Part shown: piece after piece, positions 17,606 to 25,954 of the stretch | How positions within the stretch are numbered: position 1 is the first letter of the stretch | Layout of the letters: every line of letters begins with the position of its first letter | Source: Kitasatospora kifunensis | GTDB taxonomy: Bacteria > Actinomycetota > Actinomycetes > Streptomycetales > Streptomycetaceae | Direction: 5' to 3' | Assembly: GCF_014203855.1 (NCBI RefSeq) | Contig: NZ_JACHJV010000001.1 | Span: 4,340,001 to 4,404,000, forward strand | DNA: 64,000 nucleotides | Notes under the pieces: model-generated | What the model saw: the letters and a program-made list of their open reading frames with translations, nothing else | Database searches by the model: none | What the model was told of the DNA's origin: nothing | Program-made: the position numbers and the translations under genes

Positions 17606-17616
17606 CTGGCCCTCTG
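17581..17616 (-). terminator. Hairpin terminator beside the leftmost 46-bp att copy
   Basis: CAGAGGGCCAGTCAGA-ttac-TCTGACTGGCCCTCTG, a perfect 16-bp stem directly downstream (minus strand) of the tRNA 3' end copy. The other att copies have their own, differently sequenced hairpins at the same position. Confidence 0.7.
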
Positions 17617-17619
17617 AGC

Positions 17620-17665
17620 TGGGTCGGGGTGGCGGGATTTGAACCCACGGCCTCTTCGTCCCGAA
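17620..17665 (-). repeat. att direct repeat: 46 bp of tRNA-Pro 3' end
   Basis: Identical to 25720–25765 and to 52015–52060, covering the tRNA from the anticodon loop through the T arm and acceptor 3' strand. It marks the left edge of the accumulated mobile DNA with a full-length core. Confidence 0.85.
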
Positions 17666-18886
17666 TTACGGGCAGCGTGGTCGCTGAGGTCATCTGGGCA
17701 GGAGCCGGAACCTGATGCCCAGTTGGTTCTCGCCGACATGCTGGGTGTGGCCCCCCAGTCCATCCGGGACAGCCCCTGGCCACGCTGGCTCCCGGTCTGG
17801 GAGGTGACGGGGATCACGGCGCCCTGGACGCCTACGGGTACCGTGGATGTACTCGTAGATTTGGTCGGGAGTGGGCGTATGGATCGTCGCGGGTTTCTCA
17901 CCATCACAGGGGCCGCCATGGCCACTGTCGCGGCGAGTTGGGTCGCCGCCCCAACAGCCTTCGCCGATGCTCTCGGCGGCGACCAGGTCACCGACCAGAT
18001 GGCCGACATGCTCGAAGCCCGAGTCGCCACGCTGCGGACTCTGGACGACCAGATGGGCGGCGCCCGGCTCCTCGAACAGGCCCGCACCGACCTGTCGCTG
18101 ATCACCGGACTGCTGCAGCACGGCCGTTACACCGACGCGGTGGCCGCCCGCCTCTACAACCTGGCGGCCGAGGTCTCCTACCTGACCGGCTGGATGTCCT
18201 ACGACGCCGGCCTGCGCTCCGCCGGGCAGCAGCACTACGTCGGAGCCCTGCGAGCCGCCCAGACCGCTGGGAACGGCGTCCTCGGCGCCTTCCTCCTCGC
18301 CGAGATGGGCGTCCACCTCTCCGAGGGCGGCAAGCCGACCGAGCGCGTCGGCCTGATCGAGACCGCTCTGGACAACGCACCCGGCTCCACTTCGCCCGGC
18401 GTCCGCAGCTACCTGGAGCTGCACCGCGCCGAGAGCCTCTCCCGCAACGGTCAGCACGGCCCGGCCGGCACGGCACTCAACCGGGCCTTCGACCTCTGGG
18501 AGCGCCACGGCAACGACGAGATGCCGACCTGGCTCGCCTAGTACGGGGACGCCCAACTCCGTTCGACCGAGGGCAAGATCATGCTCCGATCGGGGCAGGT
18601 GGACCGTGCCACCGATGCGCTCGCGACATCCATCGACCACGCCGTACCGCGAGACCAGGCGGTCCGGTCCGGTCGCCTGGCCACCGCCCGCCTCGCCGGC
18701 AAGAACCTCGACGGTGCACTCGACGCGGCGAACCGCGGCCTCACGCTGCTCGAAGGCAGCGTCCAGTCCGTGCGGGCCGTCGACCGGCTCAAGAAGTTCG
18801 ACGGCTACCTCAAGCCCCACTACACGGAGCCGGCTGTTGGCCAGTTCCGTGAGCGGCTCAAGGCTCTTCCAGCGATGGCAGCCTGA
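17666..18886 (+). pseudogene. XRE/TPR-type regulator, N terminus lost and interrupted by an amber codon
   Basis: The reading frame runs from the att repeat (LADMLGVAPQSI, PWPRWLPVW, then MDRRGFLTITGAAM) through TPR-like helices typical of Streptomyces XRE-type regulators (ARLYNLAAEVSYLTGWMSYD, LLAEMGVHLSEGGKPTE). The DNA-binding N terminus is missing. An in-frame TAG at 18539–18541 interrupts WLA*YGDAQL, where relatives have Trp (TGG to TAG fits). The frame continues without shift to 18886 (LKKFDGYLKPHYTEPAVGQF). Truncation by integration at the att site plus one nonsense mutation explain the structure. Confidence 0.7.
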
Positions 18887-18964
18887 CCAGGTTCCGTTGG
18901 AGCGAGTAGTCCTGGGGGCCACCGCTTCGTGGTGGCCCCCAGGAGCGATGGCCGCTTCGTGACG

Positions 18965-19204
18965 TCAGCTTTGGCTGGCGCCCTGGGTGTCGGCTCCGAG
19001 GATGATGAGGCGCTCCGCGAGCGAGCGCGCCTCGGGAGCGAGGCCGTCGAGGACCTGGCGGGTGTGGAGGCTGTCGGGGTGGTGGGCGAGGTTCTGGAGG
19101 GCGTTCCAGTGTTCGGCGATGGTTGTCAGGTGCTGCTGGTCGTTGCGGACGGCTTCCTGCCGTTCGGCGAGGGTGGCGTCGTCGAGGGTGAGGTGGCCTT
19201 CGGT
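18965..19204 (-). pseudogene. C-terminal fragment of an unidentified protein
   Basis: The minus-strand reading VTEGHLTLDDATLAERQEAV, then HWNALQNLAHHPDSLHTRQ, ending LIILGADTQGASQS, looks protein-like and ends in a normal stop. It has no start and abuts the integrase fragment on the other strand at about 19205. It may be the tail of a recombinase or helix-turn-helix protein; I cannot name it. Confidence 0.35.
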
Positions 19205-19771
19205 GACCTGCGCTGGTCGGACGTCCTGCTCGACCGGGGCGAGATCCTGATCCAGCAGCAGCTCCAGTGGGTGCGCCGCCGGCTGCTGCAGTCCGAGGTG
19301 AAGACCGACGCCTCGGAGTCGATGCTCCCGCTGCCCGAGATCTGCCGTGCCGCACTGTTGCTGCGTCAGAAGCGGCGCGAGGCCGACAAGCTGGCCGCCG
19401 GGGAACTGTGGACCGACTCCGACCTCGTCTTCACCACCCGATACGGGACGCCGATCGAGCCGCGCAACTTCAACCGCCGCTTCGAGTTCCGCTGCAAGGA
19501 GGCGGTCGTACGGCTGATCCGCGTCCACGACACCCGCAAGACCTGCGGCACGCTCCTGGCGGCTCTGGATGTCCACCCCCGTGTGGCGATGCAGATCCTC
19601 CGGCACTCGCAGTTCGCGGTGACCATGGAGATCTACACCCAGGTCCCGTCCGAGGAGACCCGTAAGGCCCTCCGGAAGCTTGGCGCGACCCTCGACACCG
19701 CCCAGGCCGGGACACTGGCAGAAGGCGAGGCTTCGGGAGGAGCGGCGGCCCCCGGGGTTGACGCCGCTTAG
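19205..19771 (+). pseudogene. Tyrosine recombinase (integrase) C-terminal fragment
   Basis: About 188 codons of a phage-type integrase catalytic domain: LRWSDVLLDRGEILIQQQLQ (first Arg box), LPLPEICRAALLLRQKRREA, HDTRKTCGTLLAALDVHPRV (HxxR), ILRHS, and the Tyr nucleophile in MEIYTQVPS. The N-terminal arm-binding and core-binding domains are missing, and the sequence joins unrelated DNA at about 19205. The stop TAG spans the IS insertion point (TTA|G). The frame would also have ended there before insertion (TTAGGGG). Confidence 0.7.
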
Positions 19772-20670
19772 AACTCCTAACAAAGTGCGAGGTTCCTCAG
19801 TCGACGCCAGCAGATGATGCTGCAGGCCAGGCTGAGGAAGGCTTCGTGGATGTCGTCGCGGATCTCCCAGCGGATGCGGAGTCTGCGGAACCAGTGCAGC
19901 AGCGCGAAGCTCTGCTCGACCACCCACCGGTGTACGCCCAGCCCTGAGCCGTGTTCGGTGCCGCGGCGGGCGATGACGGGGGGTGATCCACACCGCGCGG
20001 ACCTGTCGGCGGTAGGTGTCGTGATCGTAGCCGCGGTCGGCGTAGAGCCTGTCGGGCCGTCGGCGGGGCCGTCCGCGGCGGCCCCGTACCGGTGGGACGG
20101 CCTGGATCAACGGCATGAGCTGGGTGACGTCGTTGCGGTTGCCGCCGGTCAGCGAGACCGCCAGGGGAATGCCGTGCGCTTCGGTGATCAGGTGGTGCTT
20201 GGAGCCAGGCCGGGCACGGTCGACCGGACTCGGCCCCGTTTTGGGCCGCCCTTCATGGCCCGCACGTGCGAGCCGTCGATCACCGCCCTCGACCAGTCCA
20301 GAGCACCGGCCGCATGCAACTCGGCCAGCAGCTGCTCGTGCAGGCGCTGCCACACACCCGCGTCGTTCCAGTCCCGCAGGCGCCGCCAGCACGTCATGCC
20401 CGAACCGAAGCCCAGCTCCTGGGGCAGGAACTCCCACGGAATGCCGGTGTACAGCACGAACAGGATCCCGGACAGCACCTTCCGATCGTCCAGACGCCTG
20501 CGGCCCGGGTGATCCGCGCGACGCGGCACGACCGGAAGCAACGACTCGATCCGCATCCACAACTCATCGGACACGATCCACGGCGGCTCTTCCCCCCTGC
20601 GCATGCATCAGTCAACAACCTGACTGACCAACACATTCCAAGGCCACCATGGCCATTCTGTTAGGAGTTC
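19771..20670 (-). mobile_element. IS5-family insertion sequence (IS427-like group), 900 bp
   Basis: Terminal inverted repeats GAACTCCTAACAAAGTG (left) and GAACTCCTAACAGAATG (right, reverse complement) match at 15 of 17 bases. The target duplication is TTA at 19768–19770 and 20671–20673. It carries one transposase split over frames on the minus strand. Left and right ends, target site and transposase type agree with the IS427 subgroup. It sits exactly behind the integrase fragment. Confidence 0.85.
19777..20604 (-). pseudogene. IS5-family transposase, natural frameshift plus a disabling one
   Basis: Frame A starts with MRRGEEPPWIVSDELWMRIE and holds the first catalytic Asp (VIDGSHVRAMKGGPK). 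The reading passes to frame B at the slippery CCCAAAAC stretch near 20235, as expected for programmed frameshifting in this IS group. Frame B contains HHLITEAHGIPLAVSLTGGN and the second Asp (LYADRGYDHD). A second shift at a run of six C/G near 19980 moves the reading to a third frame with the catalytic Glu (HRWVVEQSFALLHWFRRLRI). The second shift is not expected, so this copy is probably inactive. Confidence 0.75.
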
Positions 20671-20695
20671 TTAGGGGAATCCCTGCGTGTTGCAC

Positions 20696-20726
20696 GGGCC
20701 CAGCCGCGATCTGCGCGGCTGGGCCC
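20696..20726 (+). terminator. Strong hairpin terminator
   Basis: GGGCCCAGCCGCG-atctg-CGCGGCTGGGCCC, a perfect 13-bp stem, just past the IS. It was probably the original terminator of the integrase gene before the IS inserted. Confidence 0.7.
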
Positions 20727-21078
20727 GACGGGATTGGTTGCCAGTGGAGAGCACCTATTCCGCAGCGTCGTATGCCTCTTCTGAGCCCACAACCGCCAAG
20801 CTCTCGGTCGCGTCAGCCCCTTCCACCTCCCGGACCCCCTCACGCAGACGGGGAGCGTGCCACCACATGCATGTCCGTCATGCCATCTGGATTCTCGGCC
20901 AGGGCGCGGGGGCGCGAGGGCGTGTAGCAGTCACCGCGCGTGCGCCCCGCGTCAGCCTCTCCCGAGAGCCGCTAATGTCCCGATAAGATGACTACTGGTG
21001 TGCCGGGAAGCCTGGTCGGCGCGGGGGACGACTGCAGCGATCGGGCGGCAGCAACCCCGTTTGTCGTGATGGGGTCTG
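20727..21078. other. Leader/intergenic region before the antiporter
   Basis: About 350 bp without a gene. A GATAAGAT-like −10 lies near 20981. A possible hairpin at 21047–21083 pairs GGCAGCAACCCC with GGGGTCTGTTGCC and would cover the ribosome-binding site of the antiporter. Nothing else is recognisable. Confidence 0.35.
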
Positions 21079-22632
21079 TTGCCGGTGCACGCCGTTGGGG
21101 TCGTCCTTCTCTTGGTCGTTCTGGCCACTGCCGTGGCCACCTTCGCCCGGCACTGGCGCGTGCCCGCCCCCTCCCTGCTGGTCCTGGCCGGGATCGGCGT
21201 GGCGCTGATACCCGGGGTACCCGCGCTGCACGTTCCTCCCCAGACGATCGCCCTGGTCGTGCTGCCGCCGCTGCTGTACGCCTCCGCCGAGGAGCTGTCG
21301 CTGCGCGACCTGCGGGTCGTGTGGCGGCCGGTCACGATCCTCGCGTTCGGTCTGGTCTTCGCCTCGGCGGCGGCCGTCGGCTTCGCGGCGGTTGCGTTGA
21401 CCGGCCTGCCGCCCGCGATGGCCTTCGTGCTCGGCGCGATCCTGGCCAGTACCGACCCGGTGGCCGTGACCGCGCTCGGCCGGCGCCTGGCCCTGCCCGG
21501 CCGGGTCCAGGTGCTGGTGCAGGCCGAGAGTCTGTTCAACGACGCCACCTCCCTGGTCCTGTTCAAGGTCGCGATCGGGATCGCGGTAGCCACCGGCGCA
21601 GGAGCGAGCCTGCCTGCCGCGGGTGCGGAGTTCCTGATCCTGGGCGGTGGCGGCAGTGTGATCGGTGCCGGTGTCGCGGGCCTGGTGTGGCTGATCCGCC
21701 GCCGCACCAGCGAGCCGGTGCTGGAGACCGTGATCGCCCTGGTCACCCCCTACGCGGCGTACGTGGTCGCGGAGTCCGCCCACACCTCCGGCGTCACCGC
21801 GGTCGTCGTGGCGGGCGTCCTGCTCGGCCGCTCCAGCCACCGCCTCACCGACGCCCACATCCGCCTGCAACTGCACGCCGTCTACGCGGTGGTGGTGTTC
21901 CTGCTGGAGAGCATCGTCTTCAGCATCGTCGGCCTGGAACTGCCGGAACTCGTGAGGAACCTGTCCGGTGGCAGCGGCTGGTGGCCGTTGCAGGCCCTGG
22001 CGGTTGCCGTGGTGCTGATCGCAGTCCGGGTGATCTGCACACTGCCGCTGACCCGCGCGGTCAAACCCAGCAAGGGCGGGCTGTCCTGGCGGGTGGCCGG
22101 CGTGGTGACCTGGGCCGGCACCCGCGGAGTGATGCCACTGGCCGCCGCACTGTCGATCCCCCTGGTCGCGAACAACGGCACCGCACTGGCCGGACGTCCC
22201 CTCGTGCTGGCGCTGACCACCGCCGTCATCGTGTTCACCCTCGTCGTCCAGGGCCTGACCCTGTCCACCGTGGTCAACCGCTCCGGCCTCGCGCTGGAGC
22301 CCGAGCACACCGCCCGCGAGGAAGCCGACGCCCAGGACGCCCTCAACCAGGCCGCGCTCGATCACATCGAGCAGCTCACCGGCATGGAGGCCGTACCGGA
22401 GACCACGATCGACCGGATCCGCCGGGCCCTCACCGCCCGCCTCGACCGCAGCGGCGACGGCCCGGACATCACTCCCGTCGATCTCCCGTACCGCCAACTG
22501 CGGCGCGAGGTGATAGCCGTCCAGAACACCGAACTGCACCGCCTCTACGACGAGCACAGGATCAGCGACACCACCCGCCGGCGGCTGCAACACGACCTCG
22601 ACCGGGAAGAAGCCGCGCTCGGCGGTCGGTGA
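21079..22632 (+). CDS. Na+/H+ antiporter, CPA1 (NhaP/NHE) family
   Basis: About 517 residues with some 12 hydrophobic segments. CPA1 marks are visible: LVLPPLLYASAEELSLRDLR, ILASTDPVAVTALGRRLALP and LVQAESLFNDATSLVLFKVA with the conserved Asn-Asp pair, then WAGTRGVMPLAAALSIPLV. It exchanges Na+ (or K+) for H+ across the membrane. The charged C-terminal tail (after about residue 410) is cytoplasmic and helical. Start TTG 21079 or GTG 21085 cannot be settled. It is followed after about 180 bp by a ClC transporter and then a MarR gene, which suggests a pH or salt-stress cassette. Confidence 0.88.
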   Translation: MPVHAVGVVLLLVVLATAVATFARHWRVPAPSLLVLAGIGVALIPGVPALHVPPQTIALVVLPPLLYASAEELSLRDLRVVWRPVTILAFGLVFASAAAVGFAAVALTGLPPAMAFVLGAILASTDPVAVTALGRRLALPGRVQVLVQAESLFNDATSLVLFKVAIGIAVATGAGASLPAAGAEFLILGGGGSVIGAGVAGLVWLIRRRTSEPVLETVIALVTPYAAYVVAESAHTSGVTAVVVAGVLLGRSSHRLTDAHIRLQLHAVYAVVVFLLESIVFSIVGLELPELVRNLSGGSGWWPLQALAVAVVLIAVRVICTLPLTRAVKPSKGGLSWRVAGVVTWAGTRGVMPLAAALSIPLVANNGTALAGRPLVLALTTAVIVFTLVVQGLTLSTVVNRSGLALEPEHTAREEADAQDALNQAALDHIEQLTGMEAVPETTIDRIRRALTARLDRSGDGPDITPVDLPYRQLRREVIAVQNTELHRLYDEHRISDTTRRRLQHDLDREEAALGGR

Positions 22633-22799
22633 CCGATCGGGCTCGCCGCCCTCCCCGGGCTGGCGGCGCCCGCTCCGTCGGCTGACGAATGGCCGGGAGC
22701 GGGCGCGCACCACGCGCAAGTGGCGCGCGCCTGCGGACGGCTTGCGATCCCGTGCGCCGACCACGGAGTGGGACACCCTTGCGCGATCCGACCATATGT

Positions 22800-22814
22800 T
22801 TTGCATAATGCAAA
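22800..22814 (+). promoter_or_regulatory. MarR-type operator overlapping the ClC promoter
   Basis: TTTGCAT-A-ATGCAAA is a perfect 15-bp palindrome ending one base before the GTG start at 22816. It contains CATAAT, a good −10, so the transcript may be leaderless. TTGCAT/ATGCAA dyads are typical MarR-family operators, and a MarR gene lies at 24696–25199. Confidence 0.55.
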
Positions 22815-22815
22815 G

Positions 22816-24636
22816 GTGACTGCTGACGCCACCCCACTGCCATCAGCCCGCCGCCCGGTGCCCGTGCGCCGCGGCCCCGGTGCCCTGCCCGGCGCGCTGC
22901 GCGAGACCAAGAGCGGCCTGGTGGTCCTGGCCCTGCTGGTCGGTGCCGGGGCGGGATTGGGGGCGATCGCCTTCCGCTGGATGATCAAGACGTTCACCTT
23001 GGTGCTGTCCGGTCATGCGGACTACGCGGCGGCCGGGCACGCCGCGAATCCGCACGTGCCCTTCCTCGGGCGCTGGTTCGTGCTGCTGGCCCCGGTGGTC
23101 GCGGGCCTGCTGTACGGGCCGCTGGTGCAGCGGTTCGCCCGGGAGGCGCGCGGGCACGGGGTGCCGGAGGTGATGTACGCCGTCGCCCGCCGGGGCGGGC
23201 GGATCGCCCCGCAGGTCGCTCTGGTGAAGTCGCTGGCCTCGGCGCTGTGCATCGGCGGTGGCGGCTCGGTGGGCCGCGAGGGTCCGATCGTGCAGATCGG
23301 CTCCGCCCTCGGTTCCTCCTTGGGCCGGGTGGTGCGGGTTCCGGAGGACCGGATGAAGGTCCTGGTGGCCTGCGGCGCGGCCGGAGGGATCGCCGCGACC
23401 TTCAACGCCCCGCTGGCCGGGGTGTTCTTCGCGATGGAGCTGATCCTGCGCGACTTCGCCGCCGAGGCGTTCGGCATGGTCGTGCTCTCCTCGGTGACCG
23501 CCTCCGTCATCGGGCGGGCCGCGTTCGGCAACACGGCCTTCCTGCAGCTGCCTGCCTTCGGCGTCCACCACCTCTCCCAGTACCTGCTCTTCGCCCTGCT
23601 CGGCATGCTCGCCGGCGCCGTCGGGGTCGGGTTCACCCGGATCCTGTACTGGATCGAGGATGTGTGCGACTGGGCCTGGCGCGGCCCCGAATGGGCCCGC
23701 CCCGCCGTCGGTGGCCTGCTGCTCGGCCTGCTGCTCCTCGTGCTGCCGCAGATGTACGGCGTCGGCTATCCGGTCCTGGAGAACGCCGTCAGCGGCAAGT
23801 ACGTCATCGCCTTCCTGCTGCTCCTGCTGGTCGGCAAGATCGTGGCGACCAGCCTGACCATCGGCATCGGCGGCTCCGGCGGCGTCTTCGCGCCCTCGCT
23901 GTTCATGGGCGCCATGCTCGGTGCCGCCTTCGGCGCCACCGCGCACCACCTGGCCCCCGGCGTCACCGGTCCGGTCGGCGCGTACGGTCTGATCGGGATG
24001 GGCGCCGTCTTCGCCGGTGCCGCCCGCGCGCCCATCACCGCCGTGATCATCCTGTTCGAGCTCACCGGCGAGTACAGCATCATCCTGCCGATGATGACCG
24101 CCATCGTGCTGGCCACAGGGGTCAGCCGCGCCCTGTCCCACGACACCATCTACAGCCTCAAGCTGCGCCGCCGCGGCATCGACCTGGACCAGAAGCCCGA
24201 GGCGGCCGTGCTGGCCGGGTTGACCGCCGAGGCCGCGATGGAGCCGCTGCCCACCCCGCTGACGGAGACCACGCCGCTGGCCAAGGCCGCCGACGCGCTG
24301 GCCGCCTCCCCGCACGGCGCACTGCCCGTCGTCACCGAGGACGGCGACTACCTCGGCATCGCCACCGCACACCTGGCCGCCGAAACCCTCGCCGACGGCG
24401 AACACGACGACGCCCCTATCGGCGCCCTCACCCACCGCCCGGCACTCATCACCGGCGAGACCGAACTGGCCGACGTCCTCGCCGTCCTGATCCAGGGCGA
24501 AGGCACCGGCCTGCCGGTCCTCGACGCCACCCACACCCGCCTGGCCGGCTGGCTCACCCACCAGTCCGTCCTCACCGCCCTGCACCGGACCCACCCGCCA
24601 CGCCCCGCCGCACACCCGATGACCGGCGACAGCTGA
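22816..24636 (+). CDS. ClC-family chloride channel/transporter with C-terminal CBS pair
   Basis: 606 residues from GTG 22816. ClC selectivity motifs: GGGGSVGREGPIVQIGS with the gating Glu, then GGIAATFNAPLAGVFFAMEL, and GIGGSGGVFAPSLFMGAMLG. Ten or more membrane helices extend to about residue 440, then two CBS motifs (AAMEPLPTPLTETTPLAKAA; LPVVTEDGDYLGIATAHLAA; a second pair to about 600). The GREGP Glu fits Cl−/H+ exchange. The start lies directly after a −10-like box inside a palindrome, with no ribosome site, so a leaderless mRNA is likely. Confidence 0.92.
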   Translation: MTADATPLPSARRPVPVRRGPGALPGALRETKSGLVVLALLVGAGAGLGAIAFRWMIKTFTLVLSGHADYAAAGHAANPHVPFLGRWFVLLAPVVAGLLYGPLVQRFAREARGHGVPEVMYAVARRGGRIAPQVALVKSLASALCIGGGGSVGREGPIVQIGSALGSSLGRVVRVPEDRMKVLVACGAAGGIAATFNAPLAGVFFAMELILRDFAAEAFGMVVLSSVTASVIGRAAFGNTAFLQLPAFGVHHLSQYLLFALLGMLAGAVGVGFTRILYWIEDVCDWAWRGPEWARPAVGGLLLGLLLLVLPQMYGVGYPVLENAVSGKYVIAFLLLLLVGKIVATSLTIGIGGSGGVFAPSLFMGAMLGAAFGATAHHLAPGVTGPVGAYGLIGMGAVFAGAARAPITAVIILFELTGEYSIILPMMTAIVLATGVSRALSHDTIYSLKLRRRGIDLDQKPEAAVLAGLTAEAAMEPLPTPLTETTPLAKAADALAASPHGALPVVTEDGDYLGIATAHLAAETLADGEHDDAPIGALTHRPALITGETELADVLAVLIQGEGTGLPVLDATHTRLAGWLTHQSVLTALHRTHPPRPAAHPMTGDS

Positions 24637-24695
24637 CTCCTTCGGAGCCCCCGGGGCGCGCCCACGATGATCAGCCACCCGCTGGCGGGCCCCGG

Positions 24696-25199
24696 TCACC
24701 AGCCGAGCAGGTCCAGTTCGCGGGTCGGGGCGGCCGGCTCGCCACCGGCCTCGGCGAAGGCGTGCAGCGCCGCGACCAGACCGGCCCGGCTCTCGGGCGG
24801 CATCCCCTCGACCACCCGGGCGATCTCCGCGCGGCGCCGGTCGGTGGCCTCGGCGACCGTGCGCGAACCGGCGGTGGTGAGCGAGAACAGGACCTCGCGG
24901 CGGTTGTGCGGGTTCTCCCCCCGCTCGACCATGCCGGCCCCCACCAGCCGGTCCGCCATCCGCATCGCCGTGGACGGGTTGACCGCGAGCAGGTCGGCCA
25001 GCCGCGACAAGCTCATCGCGCCACGGCTGTCGAGCACCACCAGCATCCGGAACTGGGGCAATGTCAGGGCCTCGGCCACCTCCCCCAGTGACCGGGCGGA
25101 GATCGCCACCAGCAGACGGGAGGCGGTCAGGACCGCGGTGACGAGGTCCTCCTCGACGGCGGGCGGATCGGTGCGGCGCTGCGGCGGGTCAACGGACAT
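24696..25199 (-). CDS. MarR-family transcriptional regulator
   Basis: 167 residues from ATG 25199. The winged helix is clear: LTLPQFRMLVVLDSRGAMSL, SRLADLLAVNPSTAMRMADR, LVGAGMVERGENPHNRREVL. It is convergent with the ClC gene and is the best candidate to bind the palindrome at its promoter. MarR proteins usually respond to small phenolics or oxidants; the ligand is unknown. Confidence 0.9.
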   Translation of the reverse strand: MSVDPPQRRTDPPAVEEDLVTAVLTASRLLVAISARSLGEVAEALTLPQFRMLVVLDSRGAMSLSRLADLLAVNPSTAMRMADRLVGAGMVERGENPHNRREVLFSLTTAGSRTVAEATDRRRAEIARVVEGMPPESRAGLVAALHAFAEAGGEPAAPTRELDLLGW

Positions 25200-25261
25200 G
25201 CATCCTTTCTACCCCCGGCCGCCACGCGCCGGGCCCGCAGAGTCCAGCCGGCCCTCTCGGC

Positions 25262-25567
25262 TGGGCTGTCGTCGTCGCCTCCGACCGCGGCGCGTACGCG
25301 GGCGTGGTCGAGCACTCCGTCTACGTTCACCCGGACGCGCGCGGCCGAGGAGTCGGCACTGCCCTCCTTGATGCCCTGATCGCCTCCACCGAGGCCGCCG
25401 GGATCTGGGCGATCCAGTCCGCCGTATTCCCCGAGAACACCGCGAGCCTCGCCCTCCACACCAAGGCCAGCTTCCGCCTCATCGCACCCGCGAACGCATC
25501 GGCCGGCACCACGGCATCTGGCGCGACGTCACCCCTCGTCGAACGCCGCAGCCCGACTGTGTCCTGA
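25262..25567 (+). pseudogene. GNAT acetyltransferase fragment
   Basis: The reading VEHSVYVHPDARGRGVGTAL with LLDALIASTEAAGIWAIQSA and NTASLALHTKASFR matches the acetyl-CoA-binding core of phosphinothricin-acetyltransferase-like proteins (RGRGVG loop). The first half is missing. After FRLI the expected sequence (RTRERIGRHHGIWRDVT) is found in another frame, and LVERR returns in the first, so at least two shifts are present. Non-functional. Confidence 0.6.
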
Positions 25568-25680
25568 ATCACTCCGCGGCGTCGGCGGTGCCACCCGCTC
25601 TGCTGACGCCTCCTCAGTGAGCGCTGCTGGCGGTCGGTCACGGCCGGGGCGGTTGCTGTACTTTCGTGCTGGCAAAACGT

Positions 25681-25716
25681 CAGAGGCCCTATCGGATCTC
25701 TCCGATAGGGCCTCTG
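25681..25716 (-). terminator. Hairpin terminator beside the middle att copy
   Basis: CAGAGGCCCTATCGGA-tctc-TCCGATAGGGCCTCTG, a perfect 16-bp stem immediately downstream (minus strand) of the att repeat. It differs in sequence from the hairpins at the other two copies. Confidence 0.7.
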
Positions 25717-25719
25717 ACC

Positions 25720-25765
25720 TGGGTCGGGGTGGCGGGATTTGAACCCACGGCCTCTTCGTCCCGAA
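25720..25765 (-). repeat. att direct repeat (left end of the AICE)
   Basis: The 46 bp match exactly the tRNA-Pro 3' portion at 52015–52060. It forms the left boundary of the conjugative element; the right boundary is the intact tRNA gene. Confidence 0.85.
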
Positions 25766-25870
25766 TGAGGTCCGGCTAGAGATCTGACCTGCAGAGTACG
25801 GCAAAACGGCTGGTCAGAGCGTTGGCCATCGCTGGTCTCGGCGGGGCTCAGACTACCCCGGTTGCCCGGA

Positions 25871-25890
25871 CTTCTCCCAGAGTTCTCCCA
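25871..25890. repeat. Putative integrase arm-type repeat, left end
   Basis: CTTCTCCCAGAGTTCTCCCA, two TTCTCCCA units 11 bp apart. The same sequence with two changes is at 51929–51948, just inside the right end. Confidence 0.5.
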
Positions 25891-25954
25891 GCGCCGCCCG
25901 GGGTGGCCGGGCTGACGCTGTCCCCGTGATGACCTTAAGGAGGCTCCACAAGCC

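Larger units (their letters stand above)
17620..25765. mobile_element. Decayed integrative element bounded by tRNA-Pro att repeats
   Basis: An 8.1-kb interval between two identical 46-bp att repeats. It holds a headless regulator with an amber codon, an integrase C-terminal fragment, an IS5-family copy, an Na+/H+ antiporter, a ClC transporter, a MarR gene and a GNAT fragment. It lacks transfer and replication genes, so it is probably the residue of an earlier integration at the same tRNA. Confidence 0.6.

Noticed and set aside
20992..24699. Long minus-strand frames opposite the antiporter and ClC genes
   Set aside because: His/Gln/Gly/Asp-rich shadows without domains; the plus-strand membrane proteins are unmistakable.
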